Positions 54,624-63,848 of a DNA stretch of 64,000 nucleotides are shown here, one piece after another. Source of the stretch: Candidatus Gemmiger excrementavium (GTDB lineage Bacteria; Bacillota; Clostridia; Oscillospirales; Ruminococcaceae); contig DXBO01000134.1 of assembly GCA_019116485.1 (NCBI GenBank), positions 1 through 64,000 of the forward strand, in the 5' to 3' direction. The position numbers and the translations under genes were made by a program. The notes beneath the pieces were generated by a model. That model was given only the letters and a program-made list of their open reading frames with translations. It ran no database searches and had not been told where the DNA came from. Positions within the stretch are counted from its first letter, which is position 1, and each line of letters starts with the position of its first letter.

Positions 54624-54656
54624 CCCGCCGGGCTTTTGTGCCCGGCGGGTCGTTTT
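54624..54656 (+). terminator. Intrinsic terminator
   Basis: cccgccgggc-ttttgt-gcccggcggg + tcgtttt. Confidence 0.8.
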
Positions 54657-54718
54657 GTGTAAAATGAGAATTGACACCAAGCCGTGGGTTTTCTATAATA
54701 CCGTAGGAAAATGAGGAA

Positions 54719-55852
54719 ATGGGGAATGGGAAGATGAAGAGCGGATGGGGTCAGCGCTGCGTGGCCTTTTTCAAAAAAGAAACGGTGCTGTGTATTGCGG
54801 CAGTGCTGGCGGTGGTGTCCATGGGCATCAATCCGCCCAGCGCAGCCTACGCCGGGTACATCGACTGGAACACCCTGGCCCTGCTCTTTGGCCTGATGGC
54901 GGTGATGAAAGGTTTCCAGAAAGCCGGGGTGTTTGTCTGGCTGGGCAACTGCCTGCTGCGCCGCACCGACACCACCCGCAAAATGCTGTTTGTGCTGGTA
55001 TTTTTGCCTTTTGTGTGCAGCATGGTCATCACCAACGACGTGTCGCTCATCACCTTTGTGCCCTTTGCCCTCATCGTGCTGCACATGGCCGGGCAGGACT
55101 GGCTGGTGGTGCCCCTGGTGGTATTGCAGACGGTGGCGGCCAACCTGGGCAGTATGCTCACCCCCATGGGCAATCCCCAGAATTTATATCTCTACACAAA
55201 ATCCGGCCTGTCCTTCGGGGAGTTCGTGCTGCTGGTGCTGCCCTATGCGGCGGTGTCCGCCCTGTGCCTGGCGCTGCTGATCCTGCGGTGCGACTCGGTG
55301 CCCGTGCAGGCCGCCCCGGTCCAGAGCAAGCTGGCCGGGCCCGCTACCCTGGGGGTGTATGCCGCCGGGTTCGCCCTCTGCCTGCTGGCCATCTTTGATG
55401 TGCTGCCGCCGCTGGCGGTGGCGGCTGTGGTGGCGGTGGTGCTGCTGTTCTATGACCGGCAGGTGTTGGCCTCGGTGGACTATGCCCTGTTGGGCACCTT
55501 CATCGCGTTTTTCGTGTTCATCGGCAACCTGGGCGGCGTGGGCTGGTTCCGGGACTTCCTGGCCGCCGTGCTGGACGGCCACGTGGTCATCGTCTCGGTG
55601 CTGGCCAGCCAGGTCATCAGCAATGTGCCCGCGGCGCTGCTGCTCTCCGGCTTTACCGACCAGTGGCGGGACCTGATCGTGGGCTGCAACCTGGGCGGCC
55701 TGGGCACCCTCATTGCTTCCATGGCCAGCCTGATCTCCTACAAGATGGTGGCCCAGAACAGCCCCGAGCGGCGCAACACCTACCTCGTCTGGTTCACCGC
55801 CTGCAACGTGGGCATGCTGGTGCTGCTGCTGGCGCTCAACTGGATCTTATGA
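54719..55852 (+). CDS. SLC13/ArsB/NhaD-type (ion transporter superfamily) permease
   Basis: IDWNTLALLFGLMAVMKGFQKAGVF; VITNDVSLITFVPFA; NLGSMLTPMGNPQNLYLY; QVISNVPAALLLSGF. Start uncertain (54719 or 54734). Confidence 0.88.
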   Translation: MGNGKMKSGWGQRCVAFFKKETVLCIAAVLAVVSMGINPPSAAYAGYIDWNTLALLFGLMAVMKGFQKAGVFVWLGNCLLRRTDTTRKMLFVLVFLPFVCSMVITNDVSLITFVPFALIVLHMAGQDWLVVPLVVLQTVAANLGSMLTPMGNPQNLYLYTKSGLSFGEFVLLVLPYAAVSALCLALLILRCDSVPVQAAPVQSKLAGPATLGVYAAGFALCLLAIFDVLPPLAVAAVVAVVLLFYDRQVLASVDYALLGTFIAFFVFIGNLGGVGWFRDFLAAVLDGHVVIVSVLASQVISNVPAALLLSGFTDQWRDLIVGCNLGGLGTLIASMASLISYKMVAQNSPERRNTYLVWFTACNVGMLVLLLALNWIL

Positions 55853-55858
55853 CCAAGT

Positions 55859-55894
55859 TTTTTCCCGGACCTGCTGGGCCCGGGAAATTTTTTT
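55859..55894 (+). terminator. Intrinsic terminator
   Basis: tttcccgg ... ccgggaaa + ttttttt. Confidence 0.8.
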
Positions 55895-55981
55895 GCCAAA
55901 TGCTGTAACATCCCGCCGCCCTTTGCCACTGATAGATTGTAAGGCGCCTGAAATCCCACCCGAAAGGAGGCGAGCCGCCCC

Positions 55982-56485
55982 GTGAAACTGCCGGAACTGG
56001 AAACGTTGTACACCCTGTACCGCGCCGACCTGTACCGCTATTTGTGCCACCTGACCCACGATGCCGCCGAGGCCGAGGACCTGCTCAGCGAAACTTTTCT
56101 GCGGGCACTGCGGCGGCTGCCCACCTTCCGGGGGGACTGCGCGGTAAAAACCTGGCTGTTCGGCATTGCCCGCAACATCTGGCTGGAAAGCCTGCGCAAA
56201 CGGCGGGACACCGTCAGCCTGGACGACCCCGAAGCCATGCTGGAACGGTGCCTGGGGCGGGACACCCTGGCCGACACCACCGACGCCCGACGGGCCCTGG
56301 CCCGGGTGCGGGAACTGCTGGGGGAGATGAACCCCAAGGCCCGGCAGGTGGTGGAACTGCGGGCCCAGGGGTATTCCTACGCCGAGATTGCCCCGCGGCT
56401 GCAAATTACCGAAAACTCCGCCCGGGTGCTGGAACACCGCGCCCGGGCTGTACTGCAACAAACTTTGCAAAAGGAGGGGTACTGA
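55982..56485 (+). CDS. ECF-subfamily RNA polymerase sigma factor
   Basis: LYRADLYRYLCHLTHDAAEAEDLLSETFLRALRRLPTFRGDCAVKTWLFGIARNIWLESLRKRR; region 4 SYAEIAPRLQITENSARVLEHRARAVLQ. Confidence 0.93.
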   Translation: MKLPELETLYTLYRADLYRYLCHLTHDAAEAEDLLSETFLRALRRLPTFRGDCAVKTWLFGIARNIWLESLRKRRDTVSLDDPEAMLERCLGRDTLADTTDARRALARVRELLGEMNPKARQVVELRAQGYSYAEIAPRLQITENSARVLEHRARAVLQQTLQKEGY

Positions 56486-56486
56486 C

Positions 56487-57068
56487 ATGCCTGAACTGAA
56501 ACACACCCCCACACCCCCTGTGACACTGCCCTGTGCCATCTGCCGGGACCTGCTGCCCCTGGTGCAGGACGGCGTGGCCAGCCCCGAGAGCGAGGCCGCC
56601 GTCCGCGCCCACCTGCAGACCTGCGAAGCCTGCCGGGCCCTCTGGCCCGAAGCCGGGGAAAACAGCACCCCCGCCCCGCTGCCCGACGACGAAAAGGTGG
56701 TGCGCCAGCTGCGCCAGCGCATCAACGGCTGGCTGGTGGTCTTTGTGGGGGCCGGGCTGGCCCTGGGGCTGGCCTGCAGCCGCAGCAACGTGGCCAGCGG
56801 GCTGCTCTTTGTACTGTTGTTCCCGCTGGTCAGCGGGGTCACCTACTGGTGGGGCGGCCGCTCCTGGCGGCTGGTGCCGCCCCTGGCCGCGGTACTGTGG
56901 GCAGGGTTCAACCTGGTGGGTACCCGGGGGTACTTTGTGCCGGAACCCGCCGGGACTGTGGCCTGGATCGCCTGGGCTGTGGTGGGGGCCGTGGTGGCGG
57001 CGGTACTCTGCCTGGTAGGCACCTTGGCCGCCGCTTTGCTCAAATATGCCTTTGGAGGAGAAAAATAA
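56487..57068 (+). CDS. Putative anti-sigma factor (zinc-finger zf-HC2-like + TM segments)
   Basis: CAICRDLLPLVQDGVASPESEAAVRAHLQTCEACRALW; multiple TM; immediately follows sigma gene. Confidence 0.82.
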   Translation: MPELKHTPTPPVTLPCAICRDLLPLVQDGVASPESEAAVRAHLQTCEACRALWPEAGENSTPAPLPDDEKVVRQLRQRINGWLVVFVGAGLALGLACSRSNVASGLLFVLLFPLVSGVTYWWGGRSWRLVPPLAAVLWAGFNLVGTRGYFVPEPAGTVAWIAWAVVGAVVAAVLCLVGTLAAALLKYAFGGEK

Positions 57069-57069
57069 T

Positions 57070-57840
57070 ATGAAGACCAAGACCAAAAAGCGCCTGGCCG
57101 GTGCGGCGGGCATCCTGATCATTCTGGGGCTGCTGCTGGCAGTGGATGCCATCACCGGGGACCCTTTCAGCCGGGCCTGGGCCCAGTGGCGGGCGCTCCA
57201 CCGGGCTGAGACTCTATACCCGGACCAGGAATTTACTGTGGCATCCAGCTACAGCGGGCAGTTTTTTAACTATGGGGTCACGGTGCAGTCCACCACCAGC
57301 ACCGATACCCGCTTTGATGTGACCACCGATTTCTGGCTCTTTACCCAGGACCGGGCCGGGGAACAGGTGGAAAACCGCTGGAACACTTGTTACCGTATGG
57401 GGCAGGAAGGTGCGGAGCAGATTGCCCATATCCTGGCCACAGACGCCCCGGAACTGGACCTGAATGGAATCTATGGCGCCGACCTGTGCACGGTGGAACT
57501 GGACCTGGCCTGGGAGCCGGACGGGGAAGGTTCGGGGCGTTCCCACCCCGAGAAAACCCCCGAACTCTTCCCGCTGGACGGCAGCTTTGATGCATCCCTG
57601 CTGCAAAAGGTGCCCAGCCGCCTGTGCGTGCAGGTGAACTGGACCGGAACGCCTGTCCAGGAGGACCTGGACACCGTGCTGCACACCCTCAAGCGGGTAC
57701 TGGAGGCCAACGGCCTGCCGGTGACCTACTATGATGTGATGCTGGTGCCCATGTATTCCCTGGAGGAATACAACAACCATGAAGCCATCCAGAACGGGCT
57801 GCTGGAATCCGGCCCGGTGCCCGCCGAAAATATCGCATAA
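57070..57840 (+). CDS. Hypothetical membrane-anchored protein (256 aa), third gene of ECF operon
   Basis: N-terminal TM (RLAGAAGILIILGLLLAVDAITG); coupled to the anti-sigma gene; no family recognised. Confidence 0.7.
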   Translation: MKTKTKKRLAGAAGILIILGLLLAVDAITGDPFSRAWAQWRALHRAETLYPDQEFTVASSYSGQFFNYGVTVQSTTSTDTRFDVTTDFWLFTQDRAGEQVENRWNTCYRMGQEGAEQIAHILATDAPELDLNGIYGADLCTVELDLAWEPDGEGSGRSHPEKTPELFPLDGSFDASLLQKVPSRLCVQVNWTGTPVQEDLDTVLHTLKRVLEANGLPVTYYDVMLVPMYSLEEYNNHEAIQNGLLESGPVPAENIA

Positions 57841-57878
57841 ACACAGAGCGCCCCGGCAGAAACCGGGGCGCTCTGTGT
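57841..57878. terminator. Bidirectional hairpin terminator
   Basis: 16-bp stem acacagagcgccccgg-cagaaa-ccggggcgctctgtgt. Confidence 0.75.
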
Positions 57879-57882
57879 TATG

Positions 57883-58926
57883 TTATAAAGAGTGCGCCGC
57901 ACAGGGTAGCGGGGCGGGGGCGGCCTGCCGCCGGGGCAGCGCGGCGTAGTGGCCCAGCAGCGCTTGGCCAATCACCGGCAGCGCCCGTTCTTCGGCCACC
58001 GTCCGCCCGGCGGCGGTCACATCGGGCAGCCGGTGCTGCAAAATGCCGGCCAGTTTGGTCTGCAGCCCGGCGTTGTCGGCGGCCTTGTACACGTTCACGC
58101 CGTCGGTCAGCCAGCCCTTATATACCGGGATATCCCGCACCAGTACCGGCACGCCGCAGGCCAGGGCTTCCAGCACCACAATACCCTCGGTCTCCTCGTG
58201 GCTGCAGAACAAAAAGGCGTCGGCCCCGCAGTAGGCGTCGCGCAGCGCGGCCTGGGTCACAAACCCCGCAAAACACAGGTTAGGCGGCGCGGTCTGCATG
58301 GCTTTGCGCACGGCGCGGGGCACCAGGGCCGGATCGGTGTGGCCGAACCAGAAAAACCACACCCCGGGCATGCGGCGGGCCAGGGCGATGAAATCCAGGA
58401 TGCCCTTGCGCTCAAAGAAATGCCCGGCGCTGACCACGGCTTTTTGCCCGTCCGCCAGACCGTATTTTTCCCGGAACGCCGCGCCGCGCACCGGGTCGGG
58501 GGCAAAAAAGGCTGTATCCACCCCGTTGGAGAGCACCCGCACCGGCGGGCGCAGGCCGTACCCCTGCAGGATGTTTGCCGCGTAGGGGGTGGGGGTCAGA
58601 ATCAGGTCCGCCTGGTTGTAACAGTGGCACAGCCACCGCTTGAACAACGGCGCCAGCAGGTTGGACCCGGCAAAGGACTGGCGGAAATCTTCTTCGGTGG
58701 AGTGGCCGTACCAGAGTACCGGGATGCCCCGGCGGCGGGCCTTTCTGGCCGCCCGGACCGAGCAGGGCAGCACCGTGTTGATATGAATGGCGTCGGCAGG
58801 GGGCTGCCATTGGGTCACCACTTCCACCCCGGCGCTTTGCAGGGCGGCCCGCTGGTGGTTGGCCGCCTGGCCCACGCCGCTTTTGCCCACCAGCGCCAGG
58901 GAACCGGTGTAGATATGTACGCGCAT
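57883..58926 (-). CDS. GT4 glycosyltransferase, alpha-diglucosyldiacylglycerol synthase-like
   Basis: MRVHIYTGSLALVGKSGVGQAANHQRAAL; AGHFFERKGILDFIALAR; CSHEETEGIVVLEALACGVPVLVRDIPVY. Confidence 0.82.
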   Translation of the reverse strand: MRVHIYTGSLALVGKSGVGQAANHQRAALQSAGVEVVTQWQPPADAIHINTVLPCSVRAARKARRRGIPVLWYGHSTEEDFRQSFAGSNLLAPLFKRWLCHCYNQADLILTPTPYAANILQGYGLRPPVRVLSNGVDTAFFAPDPVRGAAFREKYGLADGQKAVVSAGHFFERKGILDFIALARRMPGVWFFWFGHTDPALVPRAVRKAMQTAPPNLCFAGFVTQAALRDAYCGADAFLFCSHEETEGIVVLEALACGVPVLVRDIPVYKGWLTDGVNVYKAADNAGLQTKLAGILQHRLPDVTAAGRTVAEERALPVIGQALLGHYAALPRRQAAPAPLPCAAHSL

Positions 58927-58930
58927 TTTG

Positions 58931-59515
58931 TCACCTCCACAATCCCAGCAGATTCTGGGCGATCACGGTCAGCCCCAGGCTGTACAGGGCGATGGCCGCG
59001 GGTTTGCACAACAGGATGATGGCCGTATACACCCGCCAGGACATGGTGGTGGTCCCGGCCAGAAAACACAGGTAGTCATCCGGCGCTACGGGGATAAAGA
59101 TCAGAAAGGCGAACCACCGGGTAAAACGGTTGCCGCTGCCCATAAAGTGGTCGTATTTTTCCATAAGACGGGGCGGGAACATGGCCTCCAGCAGCGGGCG
59201 GCCACAGGCCCGGGCAATGGCAAAGGCGGCCAGCGACCCGATGCAGATGCCTATGTAGTTGTACCAGAATCCCGCCCAGGCACCAAACAAAATCACCCCG
59301 GCCAGGCAGCCCAGCCCGCCGGGCAGAATGGGGATGACCACCTGCACGGCCTGGAACGCCATGAACACCACCGGCCCCGCCCAGCCGAATTGGCCGATGT
59401 AGCCGGTCAGCGCCTCCCGGGAATCGAACAGCCCTGCCTGCCAGAAGACAAAGGCCAACGCGCAGCACAGCGCCAGCCCCAGCAGGGACGCAGCGCGGTT
59501 GAGATTTTTCACCAT
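58931..59515 (-). CDS. VTT (DedA/TVP38/TMEM64) family membrane protein
   Basis: FQAVQVVIPILPGGLGCLAGVILFGAWAGFWYNYIGICIGSLAAFAIARACGRPLLEAMF. Confidence 0.9.
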   Translation of the reverse strand: MVKNLNRAASLLGLALCCALAFVFWQAGLFDSREALTGYIGQFGWAGPVVFMAFQAVQVVIPILPGGLGCLAGVILFGAWAGFWYNYIGICIGSLAAFAIARACGRPLLEAMFPPRLMEKYDHFMGSGNRFTRWFAFLIFIPVAPDDYLCFLAGTTTMSWRVYTAIILLCKPAAIALYSLGLTVIAQNLLGLWR

Positions 59516-60681
59516 AGGATCACCTTCCTTGTCCAGGGCAGCAGGGAATGGGTACGGGGGGCCTGCAGGGCGGTACGGTACAAGGCTTCCACCGACTGGC
59601 CGAATACCGCCCGGGTATAGGGGGCGGCGGCCCGGCGGGCGGCTTGCCGCAGGGGCAAAGCCGCCGCGCCGGTGGGCAGTGCGCGGGCCAGCGCCGCCAG
59701 TTCGGCAGGGGCATGGTAGACCCAGCCCCCCTCGCCGGGACGGATCAGCGCCTCCACGCAGGGGTCGGCGCGGCAAAGCAGCGGCAGTCCGGCGGCCAGG
59801 GCTTCTATGTAGGTCAGGCCCTGGGCCTCGCTGGTGGAAGCACTCACAAAGGCGTCGGCCAGGGCGTAGTAGCGCGGCACCTCGGCGGGGTCTACCATGC
59901 CCGCAAAAACCACCCGGTCCTGCAGGCCCAGGGCGGCGGCTCTGGCTTCCAGGGCCGGGCGCTCGGGGCCGTCCCCCACGATCAACAGGGCTGCGCCGGG
60001 CACAGCGGGCAGAACATCTATGAGTTCGGCAATGTTTTTCTCTTTGGCCAGGCGGCCCAGATAGAGCAGCACTGGCCCCTGCTCCGGCAGGCCCAGGGCG
60101 GTACGCAGCACCGGGTCGGGGGCGGCGTTGAACCGTGCCAGGTCCAGCCCGGTGGGGATCACCCGCACCGGGCACTGCACGCCGTACCCCCGCAGCAGCC
60201 GCTGAATCTTGGGGGTGGGGGCAATCACCGCATCGGCACGGGCACAGACGCCCCGGGTAAACAGGGCGGCCAGCCGGCGGCCCATGCGGCGGCTGGGGGA
60301 AAAGTAGTGGGTGTAATCCTCGTACACTGTGTGATAGGTGTGCACCAGCGGTGCGCCGCAGGCCCGGGCGATGCGCCGGGCCGGGGCGAAGGTGCTGAAC
60401 TCACACTGAGAGTGCACCACATCGGGCCGCCAGTCCACAAGGTCTTGCAGGGCGCGGTCCAGAGCGGGGGCCCGCAGCCGGGCGCCGGGGTAGATCAGCC
60501 CGGCGTCCAGCGAACCCAGAAAGGTCACGCCCTCTTCCACCCGGGTACGGGGGCCACCGGCGAGGGTCAGCACCCGGACCTCGTGGCCGCGGGCGGTCAG
60601 TTCGGCACGCAGGTTCACCGTGGAAGTCACCACCCCGTTTACGGTGGGGGTCCAGGTATCGGTGGTAAGCAGAATTTTCAT
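59509..60681 (-). CDS. GT4 glycosyltransferase, 1,2-diacylglycerol 3-glucosyltransferase-like
   Basis: MKILLTTDTWTPTVNGVVTSTVNLRAELTARGHEVRVLTL; YLGRLAKEKNIAELIDVLP; FVSASTSEAQGLTYIEALAAGLPLLCR. Confidence 0.88.
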   Translation of the reverse strand: MKILLTTDTWTPTVNGVVTSTVNLRAELTARGHEVRVLTLAGGPRTRVEEGVTFLGSLDAGLIYPGARLRAPALDRALQDLVDWRPDVVHSQCEFSTFAPARRIARACGAPLVHTYHTVYEDYTHYFSPSRRMGRRLAALFTRGVCARADAVIAPTPKIQRLLRGYGVQCPVRVIPTGLDLARFNAAPDPVLRTALGLPEQGPVLLYLGRLAKEKNIAELIDVLPAVPGAALLIVGDGPERPALEARAAALGLQDRVVFAGMVDPAEVPRYYALADAFVSASTSEAQGLTYIEALAAGLPLLCRADPCVEALIRPGEGGWVYHAPAELAALARALPTGAAALPLRQAARRAAAPYTRAVFGQSVEALYRTALQAPRTHSLLPWTRKVILW

Positions 60682-60782
60682 AAGCGGGCTCCTTGTGGGA
60701 CTGGTAAAAATTTCTTTTGCCCATATTAACGAGCCTCTGCGCCTTGTTTTTGCACACCGGGAAAAAAGTTTACAACTTGTAC

Positions 60783-60812
60783 AAAAAAAGCGGGCCGCTG
60801 AAGCGGTCCGCT
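60783..60812 (-). terminator. Terminator of gtrA-like gene
   Basis: agcgggccgc ... gcggtccgct with poly-A on + strand. Confidence 0.75.
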
Positions 60813-60829
60813 TGCAAAATTTTATGCCG

Positions 60830-61240
60830 TCAATAGACAAAGGCTTTCTGGGCCAGATAGTTGAGGAAAAACAGCGCCACATCCACCGGGATTTTGGCGG
60901 CCAGTTCCGGGGTGCCGACAGGCAGCATGGTCACCAGTGCGGCCACCAGCAGGGCGCTGGCCAGCGTTTTCAGTACCGTGACCACGGTGTACAATCCCGC
61001 AGACCGCCCGTGGGCCGTGTGGCTGTGGAACACAAGGAAATAGTTCATCAGGTAATTGCACAGGGAGGACAGCACCCGGGCCAGAATGGTGGCGGCCACA
61101 ATGGCGACGGTTTCGGGCAGACGGGGGCGCAGGACGGCGCACAGCAGGGAAAAAGCGCCCAGGTCCACCGCGCTGGAACCCAGGGAGGAAGCAGAAAACC
61201 GGCCAAACCGGGCGATGGCGGCCACTTTGGGGTTGCTCAC
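60830..61240 (-). CDS. GtrA family membrane protein
   Basis: 136 aa, four TM; RFGRFSASSLGSSAVDLGAFSLLCAVL...NYLMNYFLVFHS. Confidence 0.88.
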   Translation of the reverse strand: MSNPKVAAIARFGRFSASSLGSSAVDLGAFSLLCAVLRPRLPETVAIVAATILARVLSSLCNYLMNYFLVFHSHTAHGRSAGLYTVVTVLKTLASALLVAALVTMLPVGTPELAAKIPVDVALFFLNYLAQKAFVY

Positions 61241-61356
61241 AGTACAGACATCCTTTCAGAAAAAGAGGCCGCCCGGCAGCGGGCGGCAGAATAAAAAGTG
61301 TGTATGTAAGCAAGTATAAAACTTTTTGAGTCAAAAGTCAACCGGCTGCCCGGCGT

Positions 61357-62013
61357 TTACCGCGCCAGCCGGTACACCAGGCAGGGCCGCCCGCCGGTGC
61401 CGTAGTCCATATCGCCGGTTACCTGCCCCTGCTGGGCCAGATGGCTCAGGTAACGCCGTACCGTCACCACCGAAAGCCCTGCGGCAGCGGCCAGTTCCTC
61501 GCAGGTGTGGGGGTGGTCGGGGTCGGCCCGCAGGCAAGCCAGCACCCGCTCCAGTGTCTGGGGCTGCATGCCTTTGGGCAGGGCGGCGGGGGCGGCATGA
61601 AGCAGGCTGTCCAGCGTCTGCTGGTCCAGGCTGCCGCGCATGGCGCTGCGGCGGCGGCAAAAGGCGTCCAGTGCGGTGCAGAACCGCTCATAGGCAAAGG
61701 GCTTGACCAGGTAATCCACCACGCCCAGCCGGGTCAGCGCCTCCACGGTGGCGGCGTCGTTGGCGGCGGTAATCATAATCACATCAGCCGCCACCCCGGC
61801 CCCCCGGATGGCTCGCAGCAGTTCCAGGCCGTTCATCTCGGGCATGTAAAAATCCAGGATCACCAGGTCGGCGGGGTTGCGGCGCAGCCACTCCAGCGCC
61901 CGGCGGGGGCGGGCGAAGGTCTGGGTCACCGTAAAACGGCCATCCCGCTCGGCATAGCGGCGGTTCAGCTCAGTGATGATAGGGTCGTCTTCCACGATCA
62001 CAACTTGGTACAT
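61357..62013 (-). CDS. CitB/DcuR-type response regulator
   Basis: VVIVEDDPIITELNRRYAERDGRFTVTQTF; LVILDFYMPEMNGLELLRAIR; DYLVKPFAYERF; C-terminal HTH. Confidence 0.9.
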   Translation of the reverse strand: MYQVVIVEDDPIITELNRRYAERDGRFTVTQTFARPRRALEWLRRNPADLVILDFYMPEMNGLELLRAIRGAGVAADVIMITAANDAATVEALTRLGVVDYLVKPFAYERFCTALDAFCRRRSAMRGSLDQQTLDSLLHAAPAALPKGMQPQTLERVLACLRADPDHPHTCEELAAAAGLSVVTVRRYLSHLAQQGQVTGDMDYGTGGRPCLVYRLAR

Positions 62014-62016
62014 CGT

Positions 62017-63645
62017 TCATCCTCCTGCAGGGCCGTCCTGGGCCGGCCGGAACGTTACAATAAAGGAACTGCCCACCCCTTTGGTGGATTCCACCCGGAT
62101 CTCGCCGCCGTAGGTGTCTACAGCACGCTTGACCAGGAACAGCCCGGTGCCGTGGCCGGTGCCCTTGGTGGTGGCTCCCCGGTGGAACAGGCGGGCCCGC
62201 ATGGCCTCCTCCATACCGGGGCCGTTGTCGTCCACGCTCAGGATCAGCCCGTGGTCGCTTTCGCACAGCGACACCGTGACTTCGTGCAAGATGTCGGCGG
62301 GGGCGTCGGCCAGGGCGTCGAAAGCGTTCTCGATCAGATTGCCCAGGATGGTGATGATGCTGTCGGCGGGCAGAAAATCGTTGTCCGCCCGCAGGCGGCT
62401 TTCCGGCGTCAGGGTCAGCCGCACCCCCAGTTCGGCGGCGCGGCAGCTTTTGCCGATGAGCAGCGCCGCCACCGAGGGTTCGGCGATCTGTTGGGAGATA
62501 CGCCGCACCGATACCGCCCGGGTCTGGGTCAGCTGCAGCACATATTCCTCGGCCTGTTTGGCCTCACCCAGCTGCAAAAGCCCCAGGATCACATGGAGTT
62601 TGTTCATGAATTCATGGGTATAGGCCCGCATGGCCTCCACGATGTGCTGCACGCCGGTCAGTTCCCGGGCCAGGTTGGCCACCTCGGTGCGGTTGCGGAA
62701 GATGGCCACCGCCCCCACGATCTGGCCGTCCCGGCGGATGGGCATCCGGTCAGTCAGAATGCGCACATGCTTGAAGGATTCCAGGCTGAAATTGTATTCC
62801 GGCTGGCCGGAGACCATGACCCGGGGAATGGTGGACTGGGGATAGACCGCCGCCAGCGGCTGACCCACGGCGCTGCCCTTGTCCAGCGAGAGCAGTTCCG
62901 CCGCCGCCCGGTTCAGGTAGAGTACCCGGCTGTCCCGGTCAATGGCCAGAAGCCCTTCGTCCAGGGCGTCCAGCAGTTCCATCCGGCGCAGAAACAGGTC
63001 CCGGAACGCATCCGGCTCGTAGCCCAGCAGGTCGTCCTTGATGCGGCGGGCCAGCTGCAGGCTCAGCAGGGTGCCTACCCCCAGGGCTGCCAGCCCGATG
63101 CTGAGAAAGACGATCAGGGTGCGCTGAATGGTCTGCCGGATGGAGCGCAGATACACACCGGCCATCACATAGCCGTTCACGGTGCCGTCGGTGCCGCGCA
63201 CCGCAGTGTAGGCGCAGTAGTCCGCCCCGGCGGGGGCCTGGGCGTCGTCCAGCAGGGGGGTCTGCGTCTCCTGCAGCCGGGCCAGCAAAGTGTCGTCCAG
63301 GGGGGTCAGCGTGCCGGCGTCGCTCTCCCCGGTGGTGGCGTCGTAATAGGCCTTGGGGATGCCGTCCTGGTCGTACACGGCCACCAGGTCGATGGCCGCC
63401 AGGCTGTGGGCGGTGCGTTCCACATAGTCGGCGGCGGCCTGGGCGTGGGCGGGGCCCGCCAGGGCCAGGGCATCGGCAGAGGCCTGCACCGCTGCGGTCA
63501 GGGTGCGGTCCCGTGCTTCCCGTTCCTGGTCCAGGCTGATCCAAAGCCCGGCACCGGTGGCCAGTACCATGGCCACCAGAATGCCCAGCACCGATACCCG
63601 CAGGATGCGCTGGTAAATGGTATGCCCGGCGGTGCTTTTGTCCAT
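62017..63645 (-). CDS. CitA/DcuS-type sensor histidine kinase (extracytoplasmic PAS-like sensor, PAS, HATPase)
   Basis: N-terminal TM, cache-like region, second TM, PAS, AYTHEFMNKLHVILGLLQLG, DNGPGM, GTGHGTGLFLVK. Confidence 0.92.
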   Translation of the reverse strand: MDKSTAGHTIYQRILRVSVLGILVAMVLATGAGLWISLDQEREARDRTLTAAVQASADALALAGPAHAQAAADYVERTAHSLAAIDLVAVYDQDGIPKAYYDATTGESDAGTLTPLDDTLLARLQETQTPLLDDAQAPAGADYCAYTAVRGTDGTVNGYVMAGVYLRSIRQTIQRTLIVFLSIGLAALGVGTLLSLQLARRIKDDLLGYEPDAFRDLFLRRMELLDALDEGLLAIDRDSRVLYLNRAAAELLSLDKGSAVGQPLAAVYPQSTIPRVMVSGQPEYNFSLESFKHVRILTDRMPIRRDGQIVGAVAIFRNRTEVANLARELTGVQHIVEAMRAYTHEFMNKLHVILGLLQLGEAKQAEEYVLQLTQTRAVSVRRISQQIAEPSVAALLIGKSCRAAELGVRLTLTPESRLRADNDFLPADSIITILGNLIENAFDALADAPADILHEVTVSLCESDHGLILSVDDNGPGMEEAMRARLFHRGATTKGTGHGTGLFLVKRAVDTYGGEIRVESTKGVGSSFIVTFRPAQDGPAGG

Positions 63646-63848
63646 GCTGTAGTCAACCCCTTTCCGGCTGCCGGTTTGGGGTTATGATACCACTTTTCGG
63701 CTTGTATCGTCAATGTTGCACAAAGGGGACCGGTCAGCCGGGCAAAAAAAGCGGTGGGTTTGCACGGTTTTGTTTTTTTTAGTTTCATAAGGCTGTCATA
63801 CCGGGCCCGGCAGGCGTAAGATGTGGGGGAAACAGAGGTGAGAGACAT

